Shown here piece after piece: positions 9,971 to 19,140 of a stretch of 22,481 nt of DNA. Source of the stretch: Larix sibirica. Its lineage: Eukaryota > Streptophyta > Pinopsida > Pinales > Pinaceae. Position 1 is the stretch's first letter, and every line of letters starts with the position of its first letter. A program made the position numbers and the translations under genes. Under the pieces are notes generated by a model. The model was given only the letters and a program-made list of their open reading frames with translations. It had not been told where the DNA came from and searched no databases. The stretch covers positions 1 to 22,481 of the forward strand of contig NWUY0304748171.1 in NCBI GenBank assembly GCA_004151065.3, in the 5' to 3' direction.

Positions 9971-10776
9971 CTGGATTATGGAAGATATATTTCTTATCGA
10001 GGAAGATATTTTATTATAATAGGCGGATGGATGTGAACCCCACTAACTAATTTCAATGATAAGTTTTTGAAATCTTTTTCATCCCAACAAAATTAGCAAA
10101 CAAATATGGAAAGTGGGAAAGAAGGGTGTTAGGGCATACCTATCAGAGATAAACTTAATGATATTTTCATGTTCAGAAATAAGAATATCCTTTTGAGATC
10201 CTAGGGTTCATCGGACTCCACAAAATAAGATTGAAACATAGTAAAAACACCAGATAAATTTTTTTCAAAATATGGGGTGGGTCCCAACAAACAAATGGAA
10301 TACGGAATTGAACATTACTTTGTATTCCCCTTGTTGATTCCCCATCGGATCACTTATAATTAATAAACCCTCTGTTATAATTAGTCCCACTTATTCCCCT
10401 CCCTCTGGCAGCTGGTATGGCAAGGGCGGCGGCCCTCTTGGTTACGATGTAGATGATACACTGGCTAGCTAGCTGGCTGGATGATGACCGGCTAGCAGCA
10501 ATGACCTCCTAGGCACTTATGATGATGCTAATAAGGATCTCACCTCAAGAGGAATTACTGGAGGGATCATGGCTCTCAGGGGAATAAGCCCAACCACTAG
10601 GGAAAGCTCATGAAATGGTCATATTAATATAAAAATAAAAAATCTTTTTGTTCCCCAATGATTCATGGATCATTGAACCCATCAAAATGATATTTGGCTA
10701 AGTATAAACGCCAAATGGAGAGGTTTCGTATGGTCTTCTATCATCTGGTCCGCCGGGGTTACAACAACGAACATGG
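9971..10776. other. Gene-free spacer
   Basis: No gene is recognised. Bases 10050-10340 are AT-rich and unlike the flanks, which suggests a patch of different origin, but I cannot identify any coding similarity. A GCTAGCTAGC palindrome flanked by further CTGGCTAG/CCGGCTAGC motifs lies at about 10461-10497. Confidence 0.5.
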
Positions 10777-11107
10777 ATGGATCTACTTATTTTGATTCCA
10801 ATTCTACTCATTATAAAATGGTATCATTCACTTTTTGGTTCAGCTGCTACTTGCTATATTTCTTATTGCGGGCGGCTGGCTTGCCTGGAGCCTAGAAGAA
10901 GGGATAACAAAAACCGGTATGATCCAAGTGATCAAGAGAGTTATTCACAGCCATGGTTGGAGCAGGCACTTTAGTGTTTTTTACCTTATTCATAAAACTT
11001 TTCAGTCACTATTCTTTTATAAGAAAATAGAATCTTTAGAGGGTCCAGTTGGGGTAGAATCTCTTTTCCGGCAGTACCCGCCTTTTCTCATTGTAAATAG
11101 CCAATAG
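10777..11107 (+). pseudogene. Hydrophobic ORF pair, possible frameshifted membrane protein
   Basis: I do not recognise a family. An ATG at 10777 opens a frame with the hydrophobic start MDLLILIPILLIIKWYHSLF. It then turns polar and reads CGRLACLEPRRRDNKNRYD before stopping at 10974. In the +1 frame, open from 10817 to a stop at 11105-11107, a second hydrophobic helix appears (LLLAIFLIAGGWLAWSLEEG), followed by a basic region. Joining them near 10835 would give two adjacent membrane-type helices and a hydrophilic tail. This is why a single frameshift in one former gene is worth considering. I compared it by eye with mitochondrial sdh3, sdh4, atp8 and ccm products and saw no match. It may equally be two chance frames. 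Confidence 0.25.
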
Positions 11108-11811
11108 TTTATACAGGGGTCATAGTCAATCTGATAGTCAATGCCCATAGCTTATACAGTAAGCAATCCCAGGGTGCGATGCTGATAGGCGGCGTGATCC
11201 AGATTGCGATCACTTGATCCAAGAAGAAAGAGCCGATCCAAGATTCGATGTAAAGTAATGATGCCGGTGGTACTAACTCAATTAAGGTTGTGATCACTAT
11301 CTTCTACAATAAAGGGGTAATTCACTCAATGTTAGGAACTAGATTCTGAGTATTCTGTCGGGAGTATTCAACCAAGAGATATTAGGAAGGAGTGCCCAAA
11401 GTATTTTCTCCCCCACTTAGATTGTTTACATCCTCGTAAATGCGGCTCCATAAGACGCTCCAATGAAGGGAGTGTAGGTGGTTATGAGACACTTAACAAT
11501 TTTCACAATTTATGCTTTTGAACGTGGCTCTGGTACCATTTGTAACGTCCCTGGTAGGCCAGAAAAGAGCATTTTGCTAAGCATTAAATATCGCCGATTC
11601 GTGTTCAGCGATGTTTCCGTAGAGCATGAGTGGGAAGCTCAATAGGCAAAGGTTGCCTTGTAAAAGTGGTAAAATCCCCTAATAAACCTAGGTCACGCAT
11701 GGTATGCTATGTCTTGATACCAGGGATAATTGTGATAGCAAACCTTTATATATACCTCTTCTTCTGTCTTTTGCTCATTTTCCCACTGTCTTGTATTGCA
11801 TTGATCCCTAC
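11108..11811. other. Spacer, possibly including the 3' part of the Ty3/gypsy element
   Basis: Bases 11120-11300 contain short local repeats (ATAGTCAAT twice, TTATACAG twice, GATCCAGATTGCGAT and GATCCAAGATTCGAT). On the minus strand at about 11690-11730 the frame reads PWYQDIAYH. This resembles the PWY-D-I motif found after RNase H in some plant Ty3/gypsy pol proteins, so the element may extend to here. No integrase zinc-binding or DDE motif could be made out. Confidence 0.35.
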
Positions 11812-12726
11812 TTATTGAAGGTGGGATTCAGCCATCAACTTGGCCCCTGTCCTTTGATCAACTTAGTGGGTTTATTACCATGTAATATTATTGGATTTTA
11901 GTAATCCGCTTACCCCACCTGACATCTGGTTCTGGTTGGCATAGCATATCTCTAATTTAAATATGAGGCACATAAGCGGTGATTTGGGCCTGCAAAATAT
12001 ATTATATAAATAAATTTAGGGCCTTGACCAAAGCATATGCTGGTTTTTTAATGATGTTCTAGTTTAGCTCTACATCCCTAAGGGCTTTGCTGAAAAAAGA
12101 AATGGGTTTTTCATGTCCTCCATCATTCTTCTGTAAAAAGACAGTGGCTATGGTGTGTTCTAAAGCAAAGGGCAAAATAATAAAATCTCTGTTGTAATTA
12201 GGGCTGATCAGAACTGGAGCTTCTACCAAGGCCTTCTTTACTGCTAAAAATTACCCTATGGCTTCATTATCCCATGTGATATAAACATCCTTCTTAAACA
12301 TCTTGGTCATTCGTTTAGTCACTTTAGCAATGAACATAAATAAAATTTATTTTACCATATAAAGATTGCAGAGATTTATTATGCCTGGGGTATTCTATGG
12401 TATTTAGAACCTTCTTTGAATAAATCTTTACTCCTTTAGCAGACACGATGTGACCTAACAGCTTACCTTCTTCCATCCCAAAGTAATATTTATTGGGGTT
12501 CAATGATATGCCAAATTTTATACACCTATAAAAAACCTTCCTCAAATGTTCTATAATATCTTATTCCTTTTTTTTCATAGACAGTGAGGTCATCAAGGTA
12601 TATGACAATAAAAACATCTTTTATGTCTACAAAGGCAAAGTCCATGGCCCTATAAAAAGCCCCAACATTTATAAAACCAAAAGTAAGTCTTTCATAAGCA
12701 AAGGTGCCCCACAAGCAGCCTCGCAA
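11812..12726 (-). pseudogene. Ty3/gypsy pol remnant: reverse transcriptase and RNase H
   Basis: Reading the minus strand, the RT palm is seen as FAYERLTFGFINVGAFYRAM, the usual FGL-NA-A-FQRAM segment. The catalytic YLDD motif (IVIYLDDLTVY) has its codons at 12589-12600. In a second frame follow GISLNPNKYYFGMEEGKLLG and HIVSAKGVKI, the thumb-side motifs. In a third frame, from about 12301 to 11894, the RNase H domain reads VYITWDNEA, then KKALVEAPVLIS, EHTIATVFLQKN, KPISFFSKALRD and AYALVKAL. After two more shifts the tail reads KPTKLIKGQG and AKLMAESHLQ, ending at a stop at 11812. At least four frame changes and several in-frame stops make it non-functional. The reading is based on remembered family motifs, and the match is strong. 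Confidence 0.88.
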
Positions 12727-13094
12727 GCAGGCATATCCTTTGGGTAAAAACTTGAAGAGTTTCTATTTAGTGAGTTAAGGTGGAATGGGAGGTTTCATTT
12801 TTATCTCATCTCCATGAGACTATTTACTTGTGAATTAGGGTTGTAAGCCAATGGATCTGGCACCCCTTGTAGTAGTAGCACCTCCTTAATAAAAGCATCC
12901 CATGCGCAATTAAAGTATGAATAAACTCCATGATAGAAATGTATGCCTTAATATAAATCGGATTCTTCAAGATGCTTACGGAATTTATTTAATAAACCCT
13001 AGGAGGATTCCCAAAATAAACACCCATAACATTAGCCCTTGATGAGTCTGCATTTGGTACAGGCACGAATGTTACTTTATTGGCTTAAATTCAT

Positions 13095-13237
13095 GTCATC
13101 GCATTGATCGTATCTACATTTTTATATACCACAACATCTAAAGCACCAATCATCTTACGCGTGATATTTTTCATAGGATTCATGCAATTTGGGTAATCCT
13201 CCTCAATATTCGCCTTGCCTTTACCTTTTATGCATGC
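13095..13237 (-). pseudogene. Ty3/gypsy inter-domain remnant (gag-pol linker or protease region)
   Basis: The minus strand stays open through ACIKGKGKANIEEDYPNCMN, ITRKMIGALDVVVYKNVDTI and NAM. It lies between gag and RT on the same strand, so it is most likely the gag end or protease-proximal linker of the same element. The diagnostic aspartic protease motif (DTG/DSG) is not visible. Further coding-like text of lower quality, such as NFADCPTPEWNSN, continues upstream to about 13560. Confidence 0.5.
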
Positions 13238-13882
13238 CCCAGTCTCACCCATGGTATGGTCCTACATTGCCTGTACTGGCCTGCCTATTGGGATGATCAT
13301 GAATTGGAAATGGATTACTAAAGATAGCCATATTTTGATTCCTCAGATGCACAGGCTTTCAGAAGAAGTTGGATCTTAGGCCAATTGATCCCTGATTGTC
13401 CTCATGGTGTATCCCATTTTCATAAGGCGCTTCCTTTAGCTAGTGTAATTATTCATCTAGTGACCCACCACATAGTGTTCAGTATACCACATTCTTAGAT
13501 CATACCAATCTGGAGATGGTCGATTGGAGTTCCACTCAGGGGTGGGGCAATCAGCAAAATTATTGTATGGATTAGAATCATAAAATGGACTTTAACTCTT
13601 TGGACTACTTGGGGGGGTGTCACTTGGTTTCTAGGGTTACACATAGTTGTACTAGGAGCTTGCAACGTGGTAGTAACATTGTGAACTGCTTCAGTTTATG
13701 TATGACAAGGATTAGGTCTAGCTCATTACTATGTGGGCTTTTTCTCAACCTCACCAGTAACCCCGTATCCCATGGCGTTACGATTTATATTGTATGCACT
13801 AGACCTCAGTTTACTTTAATCTCTTACATTATACTCTCTTTCTCCATTCTCCAAATAAATGCGTTCAATCTTTAAAGTAAAT

Positions 13883-14754
13883 CTACATCATGAAAAGTTT
13901 ATGGCTTGGCCTCTTGCAGCTTCATTTTTAAGTCTTTTATAAGTGACCTTATTATTCATGCCACAAGTCTCTTATTGTTTAATGGATCACTCACTTTACA
14001 CTCCATAACTTGCCACCTCTTGTAGAAGTCCATTAATTGTTCATGGTCTCCTTGGTGTAATTCCACCAATTACAGAAGAGGATCGGCTTAAGCCTTGCTA
14101 TAATAAGTATTTAATCACTTTTGCATTAATGCTTCGAAGGAGTCAATGGATATAGCCTTCAGGTGTTCAAACCACTTGTGTTCATCGCCCCTATAGGACT
14201 TTACAAACAGCTTAGCCGTCATATTAAGGTACTCGTTGATATCTTCACAAGCTAACATAATTGTTTCAATGTGCTCCTTAGGATCCCCATTTCATTTTTT
14301 AATAATCGACATACCATAAGGTGGTATTTGGCACTCTTTAATTCTTGTAATAAATGGGGTCCAAAAATACTCTAAAATCATATGACCCAACTGTCTAGGT
14401 TGCCCTTTATTCACATTGGGTGGAGCAACGTACGGTACTGGATGATATGGATAATATCCATATGGCATCATTGGTGGGCATCGTTCCACTACTTCTTTGT
14501 AAGGCATTCTCTTCCTTAACTTGTTATAGTATTTCTCTTTACTCGGCTAAGTAAGCTTTTCCTTGTTTATCCTCTTATTCTGTTGGATGCTCATTTTGAG
14601 GCCTTGATTCCAAATATCTTAGAGTATCCTCCAGTTATTGTATCAATGCTTCCATACCTCCTTTGAGTCGATCCCCCCCATTGGCATTATTTACCTGGTT
14701 GGTCTCTCAACTCTCATTTGGTATATTCGCTTCATTGAACTCATTAGTCAAATC
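13883..14754 (-). pseudogene. Ty3/gypsy gag remnant with intact frame but six stops
   Basis: From an ATG at 14507 the minus strand reads PPMMPYGYYPYHPVPYV, then TPFITRIKECQIPPYGMS. It continues in the same frame through GDPKEHIETIMLACEDINEY and AKLFVKSYRGDEHKWFEHLK to HQGDHEQLMDFYKRWQVME. This is the plant retrotransposon gag domain (the KWF segment is at 14169-14177, followed by the ISIDSFEALM segment). The frame is unbroken for about 208 codons but carries TGA at 14292, 14115 and 13956 and TAA at 14088, 14070 and 13899. Upstream, in another frame, residues such as LTNEFNEANIPNE and LEDTLRYLESRPQ suggest the gag N-terminus reaching about 14754. It is non-functional. Confidence 0.85.
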
Positions 14755-16146
14755 ACCACACGCCCCATTCCATCTTGGGTTTTGAGGTAATTACCCCCTT
14801 ATTTAATGTGTTTACCACTTGTACCGGGGTTTGGTGACTTCGAATTGCTTCTTAACACTATATCTGATGGAGGGACGGACCTCCTTCTTCCATAATTATT
14901 GTGAATGTGTTTGTAAATAAGCACTATGGGTTTTCAATCCACAAATTTTATTTTTAAACAACGAATGAAAGAAGTATAAATAATAATCATTATACGACAT
15001 ATAATAATATACATTTCATGCTAAAAAGATATTCACTCTATCATGCACGTATCCCTTGCGTATAGTATTATAAAGGTTATAATGTTATCCTCCCTCTCAT
15101 TGATTAAAATTGAATCATTATATCTTATTAAAACCTTCATTTTGCTTTATGTATAAATCTCCTCAAATAACAACAATAAATAAAAAAATTGACCAGTAAA
15201 TACATGTTGGATCATAAGGTGGATTTTTCCCGTTTAACGTCGGGTTCACCATAGGGATTGGCGCATCAAAAATTGTATGGGGAATCCGATCCCGCACTCT
15301 AAAGGAATGCTCACACAAGCCTCAGATGGCTTGAAGGCCAGAATGATCCATGAATGGAATGGGTTCATTAGTAAGCTCTTTTATCTAAGGAGAACTAACG
15401 AGACCTATGATTTAGCTCTTCCACACCTTTTGGATCTTTCCTAAGGCCAGTAAAGCAAAGTACTTATGCTAGTGTACTCGCCTTTTAAATGACACCTTAA
15501 AATGTTATTACTTTTTATATAGTCTCAGGGAGATACCTTTTTTCTAGTGTTTTAACCTAGTTATAAATCAAGGTTTTGTTACAATATTTTAATGTACTTC
15601 CTCTCTTCCCCTTTAATGAGCTTTTTTTATTATCTCGATTTTAATACGCAGAGGTATTATTTTCCTTATAATAAAAAATACCCCTTTTTTGCCTAGCTTT
15701 GTGGAAGTGAGTTAAAAACTCACGATGCTAAACTGCACCACTCACTTAATAAATAAGTTCCTACAACTAAATGGTAACTACAGAGACCTCAGTCTCAGGT
15801 AATGGGCCTCGTGGAGCCATGGTATGTCTTCCTCCCACATTCCATGAGCAGTTTAAGTTCAGGGTATGTCACATTTTTGCGGGATTACAGATACCCCTAT
15901 AATAGCTGGTCATCATTTTGAGTTTATAGAGCATCTAGCTATGCCTGTATATTTGTAAACTCCTGATTCATGTCATTTAATAATATGATCATACCTACTA
16001 GTGTTGCTCCTTACTGGCCATATTATGCCTATAACTGTGTTAGTTTATCTAAAAAGTGAAATGTATGCCTGCCCTGTCAAACCCTATACTTTGTGGGTAT
16101 TATAAACCGATTCCTCCCCGTTTTTAGAGCCATTTTATGAGGGGGT
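14755..16146. other. Gene-free AT-rich spacer
   Basis: No reading frame or RNA gene is recognised. If the gypsy element were complete, its 5' LTR and primer-binding site would fall here. No sequence complementary to the initiator tRNA-Met 3' end and no repeated long terminal segment was seen. Confidence 0.5.
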
Positions 16147-16208
16147 GCTCGACCGGAGGGAGAGGGAGATAGAGCGACAACTCAAAGTGGCTCGACCAGG
16201 GGGAGAGG
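16147..16208. repeat. Purine-rich GCTCGACC...GAGAGG repeat pair
   Basis: GCTCGACCGGAGGGAGAGG (16147-16165) and GCTCGACCAGGGGGAGAGG (16190-16208) match at 17 of 19 bases with a 43-base period. A relative, ACTCGACCAAAAGGAGAGG, lies at about 1093-1111, so the motif is dispersed. Antiparallel open frames at 16145-16520 cover this segment and cannot both be genes; neither resembles a known protein. Confidence 0.65.
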
Positions 16209-16467
16209 AGTCTAATCTTGTGCGATTCTCCGTCTCAGATTGTAAAATATTGTCAAATATTGGTAGAAAACTACCTGAAACTCTAGGGATTCCCGCCTTG
16301 TTGCCCCTTCCCTGTGTAAACCTAGTGGGAATGACCGATGTGGGTAATGGGCTATTGGTTCACAAAGGCATAACAGGAACCATGGAGTTAGGCCTTTTAG
16401 AAGTAAGTCTATTTTAGTTATTGGGACAATGATCTCCTGGCACTTACTGAGTATGGGTTCAAAATCC

Positions 16468-16590
16468 AGCCCGGTAGCTAAGCCTATTATTCCAGTTGAG
16501 TATACAAGCCGAGTAGCCAAGCCAATTAGCGCAGCAGCCGCAGTTGAGTAGCCCGGTATCCAAGCAGCTGAGTATAAAAGCCAAGTAAGC
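16468..16590. repeat. Degenerate AGCC/CAGTTGAGTA repeat block
   Basis: CAGTTGAGTA occurs at 16493-16502 and 16541-16550, and CAGCTGAGTA at 16565-16574. AGCCCGGTA occurs at 16468-16476 and 16550-16558, and AGCCAAG/AAGCCGAGTAGCC variants fill the gaps. The units are shuffled and of unequal length, so this is a complex rather than a simple tandem array. Confidence 0.65.
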
Positions 16591-18063
16591 GCTTTGCGCC
16601 TGTACTTTAGCTTTTTCTTTTTACGCCTATTATGTAACTTGTTTGTATCTATAATTCTGTGTGTGTGTATGCGGGTATGTGTATCCCTATCTGCCTCTGT
16701 AGGGACTAGCCCCAGAGTATTCGCCTCTGTATATTTCTATTTTAGCCGAATTTCCCTACTATGTGTTCCTATCGGTGCTTCATCATGCATGTATTCTAGC
16801 CACTCTTCCGGCCATCCTCACCCATCAGACTCATCAGTTGTTAATGCAATCCGTTTCACCTCAATTAATGCGTAGCGTGCCTGTACTTTAATATTGTATT
16901 TTCTACGGTATGAAAAGTAAGAATATTAAGCAGCATATGTAAACTAAGCAGCTATATGGTAACTAAGCAGGTAAGAGTAAAAATGTATTCCAAAATTGTA
17001 CTAGCTATTGTGTCCGAACTAAAGGTTTATGCGTAGAGCTGGAAGGCCTGTTGAGCAGTCTCTGCCAGCTTATGGGGCTCTGTAGGAACTGTGTTTCCGT
17101 CAGGGTGAGAGCTCTGGTGCCATCGTCGCGTAGGTGGTTTACTTCTCTGCCCTTGCCATTTCCCTTGCCAACGCCAATTCTAGATAAACTTTATAAAATG
17201 CTGTAATGAAATAATAATAAAATAGAACATAAATTTGGTGTGATAGATTAACAAAAAAAATCTGTATATATAATTTCGCCATGGAGCAGTTTACCTGGCA
17301 CCAGACGTGAACTTAACCGTTCCACTTGCCCTGGGACACAACTAATGAGAAGCTACAGCACAACACCAGCAAGGGGGGGGGAAACCCACACAGCCAAACT
17401 ATTACTATATTATGTCGCCATAGAGACGTCTACACTTTAACTTGATCTCTACTTGGTTCACATATCTAACAAACTATATTTTGCATAGAGAAGTGTTGTT
17501 AATATAGTAGGCTTTCTCTGATACGTTGACACTTATGATGTAACATGTCTAACTAAGTTAATAATAGCTAGCTCTCTAGTGTCCTCTCCTTTGCCCAGAC
17601 CCAGTCAACCTAACTGATGAGTAAGGCATAAGAGTTAAAGCTTCTATAGAGTAAGTACTTGCCTTAAGGTCTTGCTTTGTCCATTGATTGAGTAGGTTCC
17701 ATTGAGTAAGTCTTAAGCAGTATGAACAAGCACTTAAGACTGCCGGTACTAGCTGTAGAGTAAGTACTACTTGCTTTAGTCTTAGCCTTTAGGGGTACTA
17801 CTTGCCTTACGATTGTCTACATCCATATGGACTTAGAGTTACAGCCTTTGAGTGAAAGCTTTAGCCGCCTTAGTCAGTTTAATGGAGCATTCTAACAACC
17901 AACTTAGCTGTAGTGTGAAAGCTTCCGTTCAGCTGCTTTATATCAATTTAATATAGGGTATATAAAATGTACTTTTGATCATTCAAAAGCCACAATTTGC
18001 TTTGTATATTTTTACATCATATTGAGATAAAGTTCTCAAAGGCTTCTAGAGGAAGCTGTGGTT
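16591..18063. other. Spacer with scattered short repeats
   Basis: No gene is recognised. The plus-strand frame 16594-16875 starts with TTG in a T-rich region and looks fortuitous. A run of nine G is at 17373-17381. Between 17627 and 17870 the motif AGTACTTGCCTT (17654-17665) and relatives such as GTACTACTTGCCTT (17795-17808) recur; the same motif is found at 8.36 and 8.69 kb. CATAAGAGT at 17627-17635 resembles the plant mitochondrial CRTAAGAGA promoter motif at eight of nine bases, with no other support. Confidence 0.5.
16927..16981. repeat. Three degenerate 18-19 bp tandem copies
   Basis: Three adjoining units start with TAAGCAG: TAAGCAGCATATGTAAAC (16927-16944), TAAGCAGCTATATGGTAAC (16945-16963) and TAAGCAGGTAAGAGTAAA (16964-16981). 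The ends are conserved and the middles have diverged. Confidence 0.75.
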
Positions 18064-18495
18064 AAAGGTATGGAGCTGTGAAAGGTATGGTAGCTTTGGT
18101 TCAAGGTATGGAAACCGGGAGCTTTTGGTTTGAATGCAGAATTTTTCTTCATTTGATAAGTGGGCCCTCTTCTTCTTGCAAGTGCAGGAGCGGTGTCGGC
18201 TCAAGCAGTAAGTAGGTGGAGCTCTTAGTGCTTGGTCCCTTCCTTGGTTGGGGATGGGAGTGTTGCCCAACCTCTCTCTCTCGGCTAATGACTGACGACC
18301 ATCCATCCGGGGTGCTTCTTCAAAGATCAATAAGTTCATGGGTTGGGCAGCACTCCATCTCCTAGGTCTCTGCGGTAAGTAAAAGTCTGGTCTAACACTA
18401 AAAGTGAGCATGCACTTCAGTATAAGGGTAAGGTAAGGGATGTAAGGCGGGATAGCAGCTACGAGGATATTAAATAATAAGAGTGGGCCGGCCAT
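18046..18495 (-). CDS. Hypothetical 149-residue ORF, possibly chimeric
   Basis: This is the longest ATG-started open frame in the window. I do not recognise it. Residues about 4-32 are strongly hydrophobic (GPLLLFNILVAAIPPYIPYL, continuing LTLILKCMLTF) and could form one or two membrane segments. The rest is basic and low in recognisable motifs. Residues near the C-terminus repeat a PYL pattern (FPYLEPKLPYLSQL) because the DNA there has three AAGGTATGG copies (18064-18120). The middle of the frame is made of dispersed repeat R1 and R3 sequence shared with 7.2 and 18.8 kb. A hydrophobic start fused to repeat-derived sequence is typical of chimeric mitochondrial ORFs, but no promoter or conservation evidence exists. 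It may be a chance frame. Confidence 0.2.
   Translation of the reverse strand: MAGPLLLFNILVAAIPPYIPYLTLILKCMLTFSVRPDFYLPQRPRRWSAAQPMNLLIFEEAPRMDGRQSLAERERLGNTPIPNQGRDQALRAPPTYCLSRHRSCTCKKKRAHLSNEEKFCIQTKSSRFPYLEPKLPYLSQLHTFNHSFL
18064..18120. repeat. Threefold AAGGTATGG repeat
   Basis: AAAGGTATGGAGCTGTG (18064-18080), AAAGGTATGGTAGCTTTGG (from 18081) and AAGGTATGGAAACC (from 18103) form three irregular tandem copies with a period of 17-22 bases. Confidence 0.7.
18272..18366 (+). repeat. Dispersed repeat R1, copy at 18.3 kb
   Basis: CTCTCTCTCTCGGCTAATG, CCATCCATCCGG, GGTGCTTCTTC, CATGGGTT and CTCCATCTCCTAGG occur in the same order as at 7194-7296. Several indels separate the copies. It overlaps the middle of the 149-codon minus-strand frame. 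Confidence 0.6.
18375..18439 (+). repeat. Dispersed repeat R3, first copy
   Basis: GTAAGTAAAAGTCTGGTCTA, then ACAC and GCATGCACTTCAGTATAAGG, aligns with 18826-18882 (GTAAGTAAAGGTCTAGTCTA, ACAC, GTATGCACTTAAGTAAGGG). The copies are about 450 bases apart and in direct orientation. Confidence 0.7.
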
Positions 18496-18825
18496 GTATA
18501 CATTCCATTCTAAAGCGGGTCCGGGCTCCGCAGGACACCACCATGTTGTTTGTTCGTTCGTGCGTTTGTCCGAAATTACGTATATAAAAATAGAAAGCCC
18601 AAGAGCGCGCAGCGGTGAGTACCACTACAGAGAAGATCCTAAGATTCAATAGGAACCAGGCAGGCATGGAATGTTCGATCAAAGAAACGTGCTTAAATGC
18701 GATTTAAGAGCTCTCAACCCCAGGTTAAAAGGAAAAGAGAATAGTGCTTAAGCAAGCCCTCCTATTCCTCAAGTGTGGTTGGCAGCATTCAATAATTGGT
18801 TGGGTGAAGTTAGGTGAAAGCATTA
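18440..18825. other. Repeat-poor spacer between R3 copies
   Basis: No gene is recognised. A minus-strand frame from an ATG near 18667 to 18470 overlaps the start of the 149-codon ORF and has hydrophobic residues near its start, without family resemblance. The stretch 18490-18690 is of higher complexity and free of the surrounding repeats, so it may be a fragment of some conserved sequence that I could not name. Confidence 0.35.
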
Positions 18826-18882
18826 GTAAGTAAAGGTCTAGTCTAACACAGGTAGTATGCACTTAAGTAAGGGTAGGATAAA
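18826..18882 (+). repeat. Dispersed repeat R3, second copy
   Basis: This is the partner of 18375-18439, shortened by small deletions. It is followed by a purine-rich GGGTAGGATAAAGG tract corresponding to GGGTAAGGTAAGGG in the first copy. Confidence 0.7.
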
Positions 18883-19140
18883 GGTTTCTAATAGATGCCT
18901 CCCGCCCGCTGCCTGCCTCACTTATCCCACTTAGTAATGCCCCAAATCTTCTCAGCTCTATTATCTACCTCGCCTATCTTTTTTTCTGCTACCGAATCCA
19001 TTTATTTCACTGTCATGTGTCGCTATATCGGCTGAGAAATACAAGGGGGAGGGGGTTGCCCCTTAGGGACCTTTCTCACCATTTATTCTCGCGATGATAC
19101 CTTATGTTAGTTGCGAAGAAAATATTATTGCTCTTTCAAT

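Larger units (their letters stand above)
11812..14754 (-). mobile_element. Degraded Ty3/gypsy LTR retrotransposon
   Basis: The minus strand carries gag (14754 to 13883), a remnant between gag and pol (about 13237 to 13095) and reverse transcriptase with RNase H (about 12726 to 11812). This is the order of a plant Ty3/gypsy element. All parts are broken by stops and frameshifts, and no LTR, primer-binding site, polypurine tract or integrase is recognisable. The block is more AT-rich than the flanks. The length is well under that of a complete element. In a mitochondrial setting this would be nuclear DNA that moved in; in a nuclear setting, an ordinary old insertion. Confidence 0.85.

Noticed and set aside
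9597-9971. 124-codon minus-strand open frame
   Set aside because: It begins with GTG at the hairpin, has no ATG near the start, and crosses repeat sequence. Composition follows the purine-rich repeat.
13585-13875. 96-codon plus-strand open frame
   Set aside because: It lies antisense to the gag-pol linker of the gypsy remnant, starts with a non-conserved context, and shows no protein motif.
16441-16470. tRNA T-arm at GGGTTCAAAATCC
   Set aside because: The loop is too long and the flanking bases do not pair into a 5-bp stem. No acceptor stem is present.
16145-16520. Antiparallel frames of 90 and 102 codons
   Set aside because: They overlap on opposite strands, neither has recognisable motifs, and the plus frame starts with GTG inside a purine-rich repeat.
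16594-16875. 93-codon cysteine/serine-rich frame with hydrophobic start
   Set aside because: It starts with TTG, derives from a pyrimidine-rich strand with TGTGTG and TCTGT repeats, and has no known pattern.
16927-16981. CRISPR array
   Set aside because: Units are head-to-tail with no unique spacers; none of the repeat clusters in the window has repeat-spacer structure.
17627-17635. CATAAGAGT as a mitochondrial CRTAAGAGA promoter
   Set aside because: One mismatch, no AT-rich upstream box checked as significant, and no gene downstream. Several equally good near-matches occur by chance.
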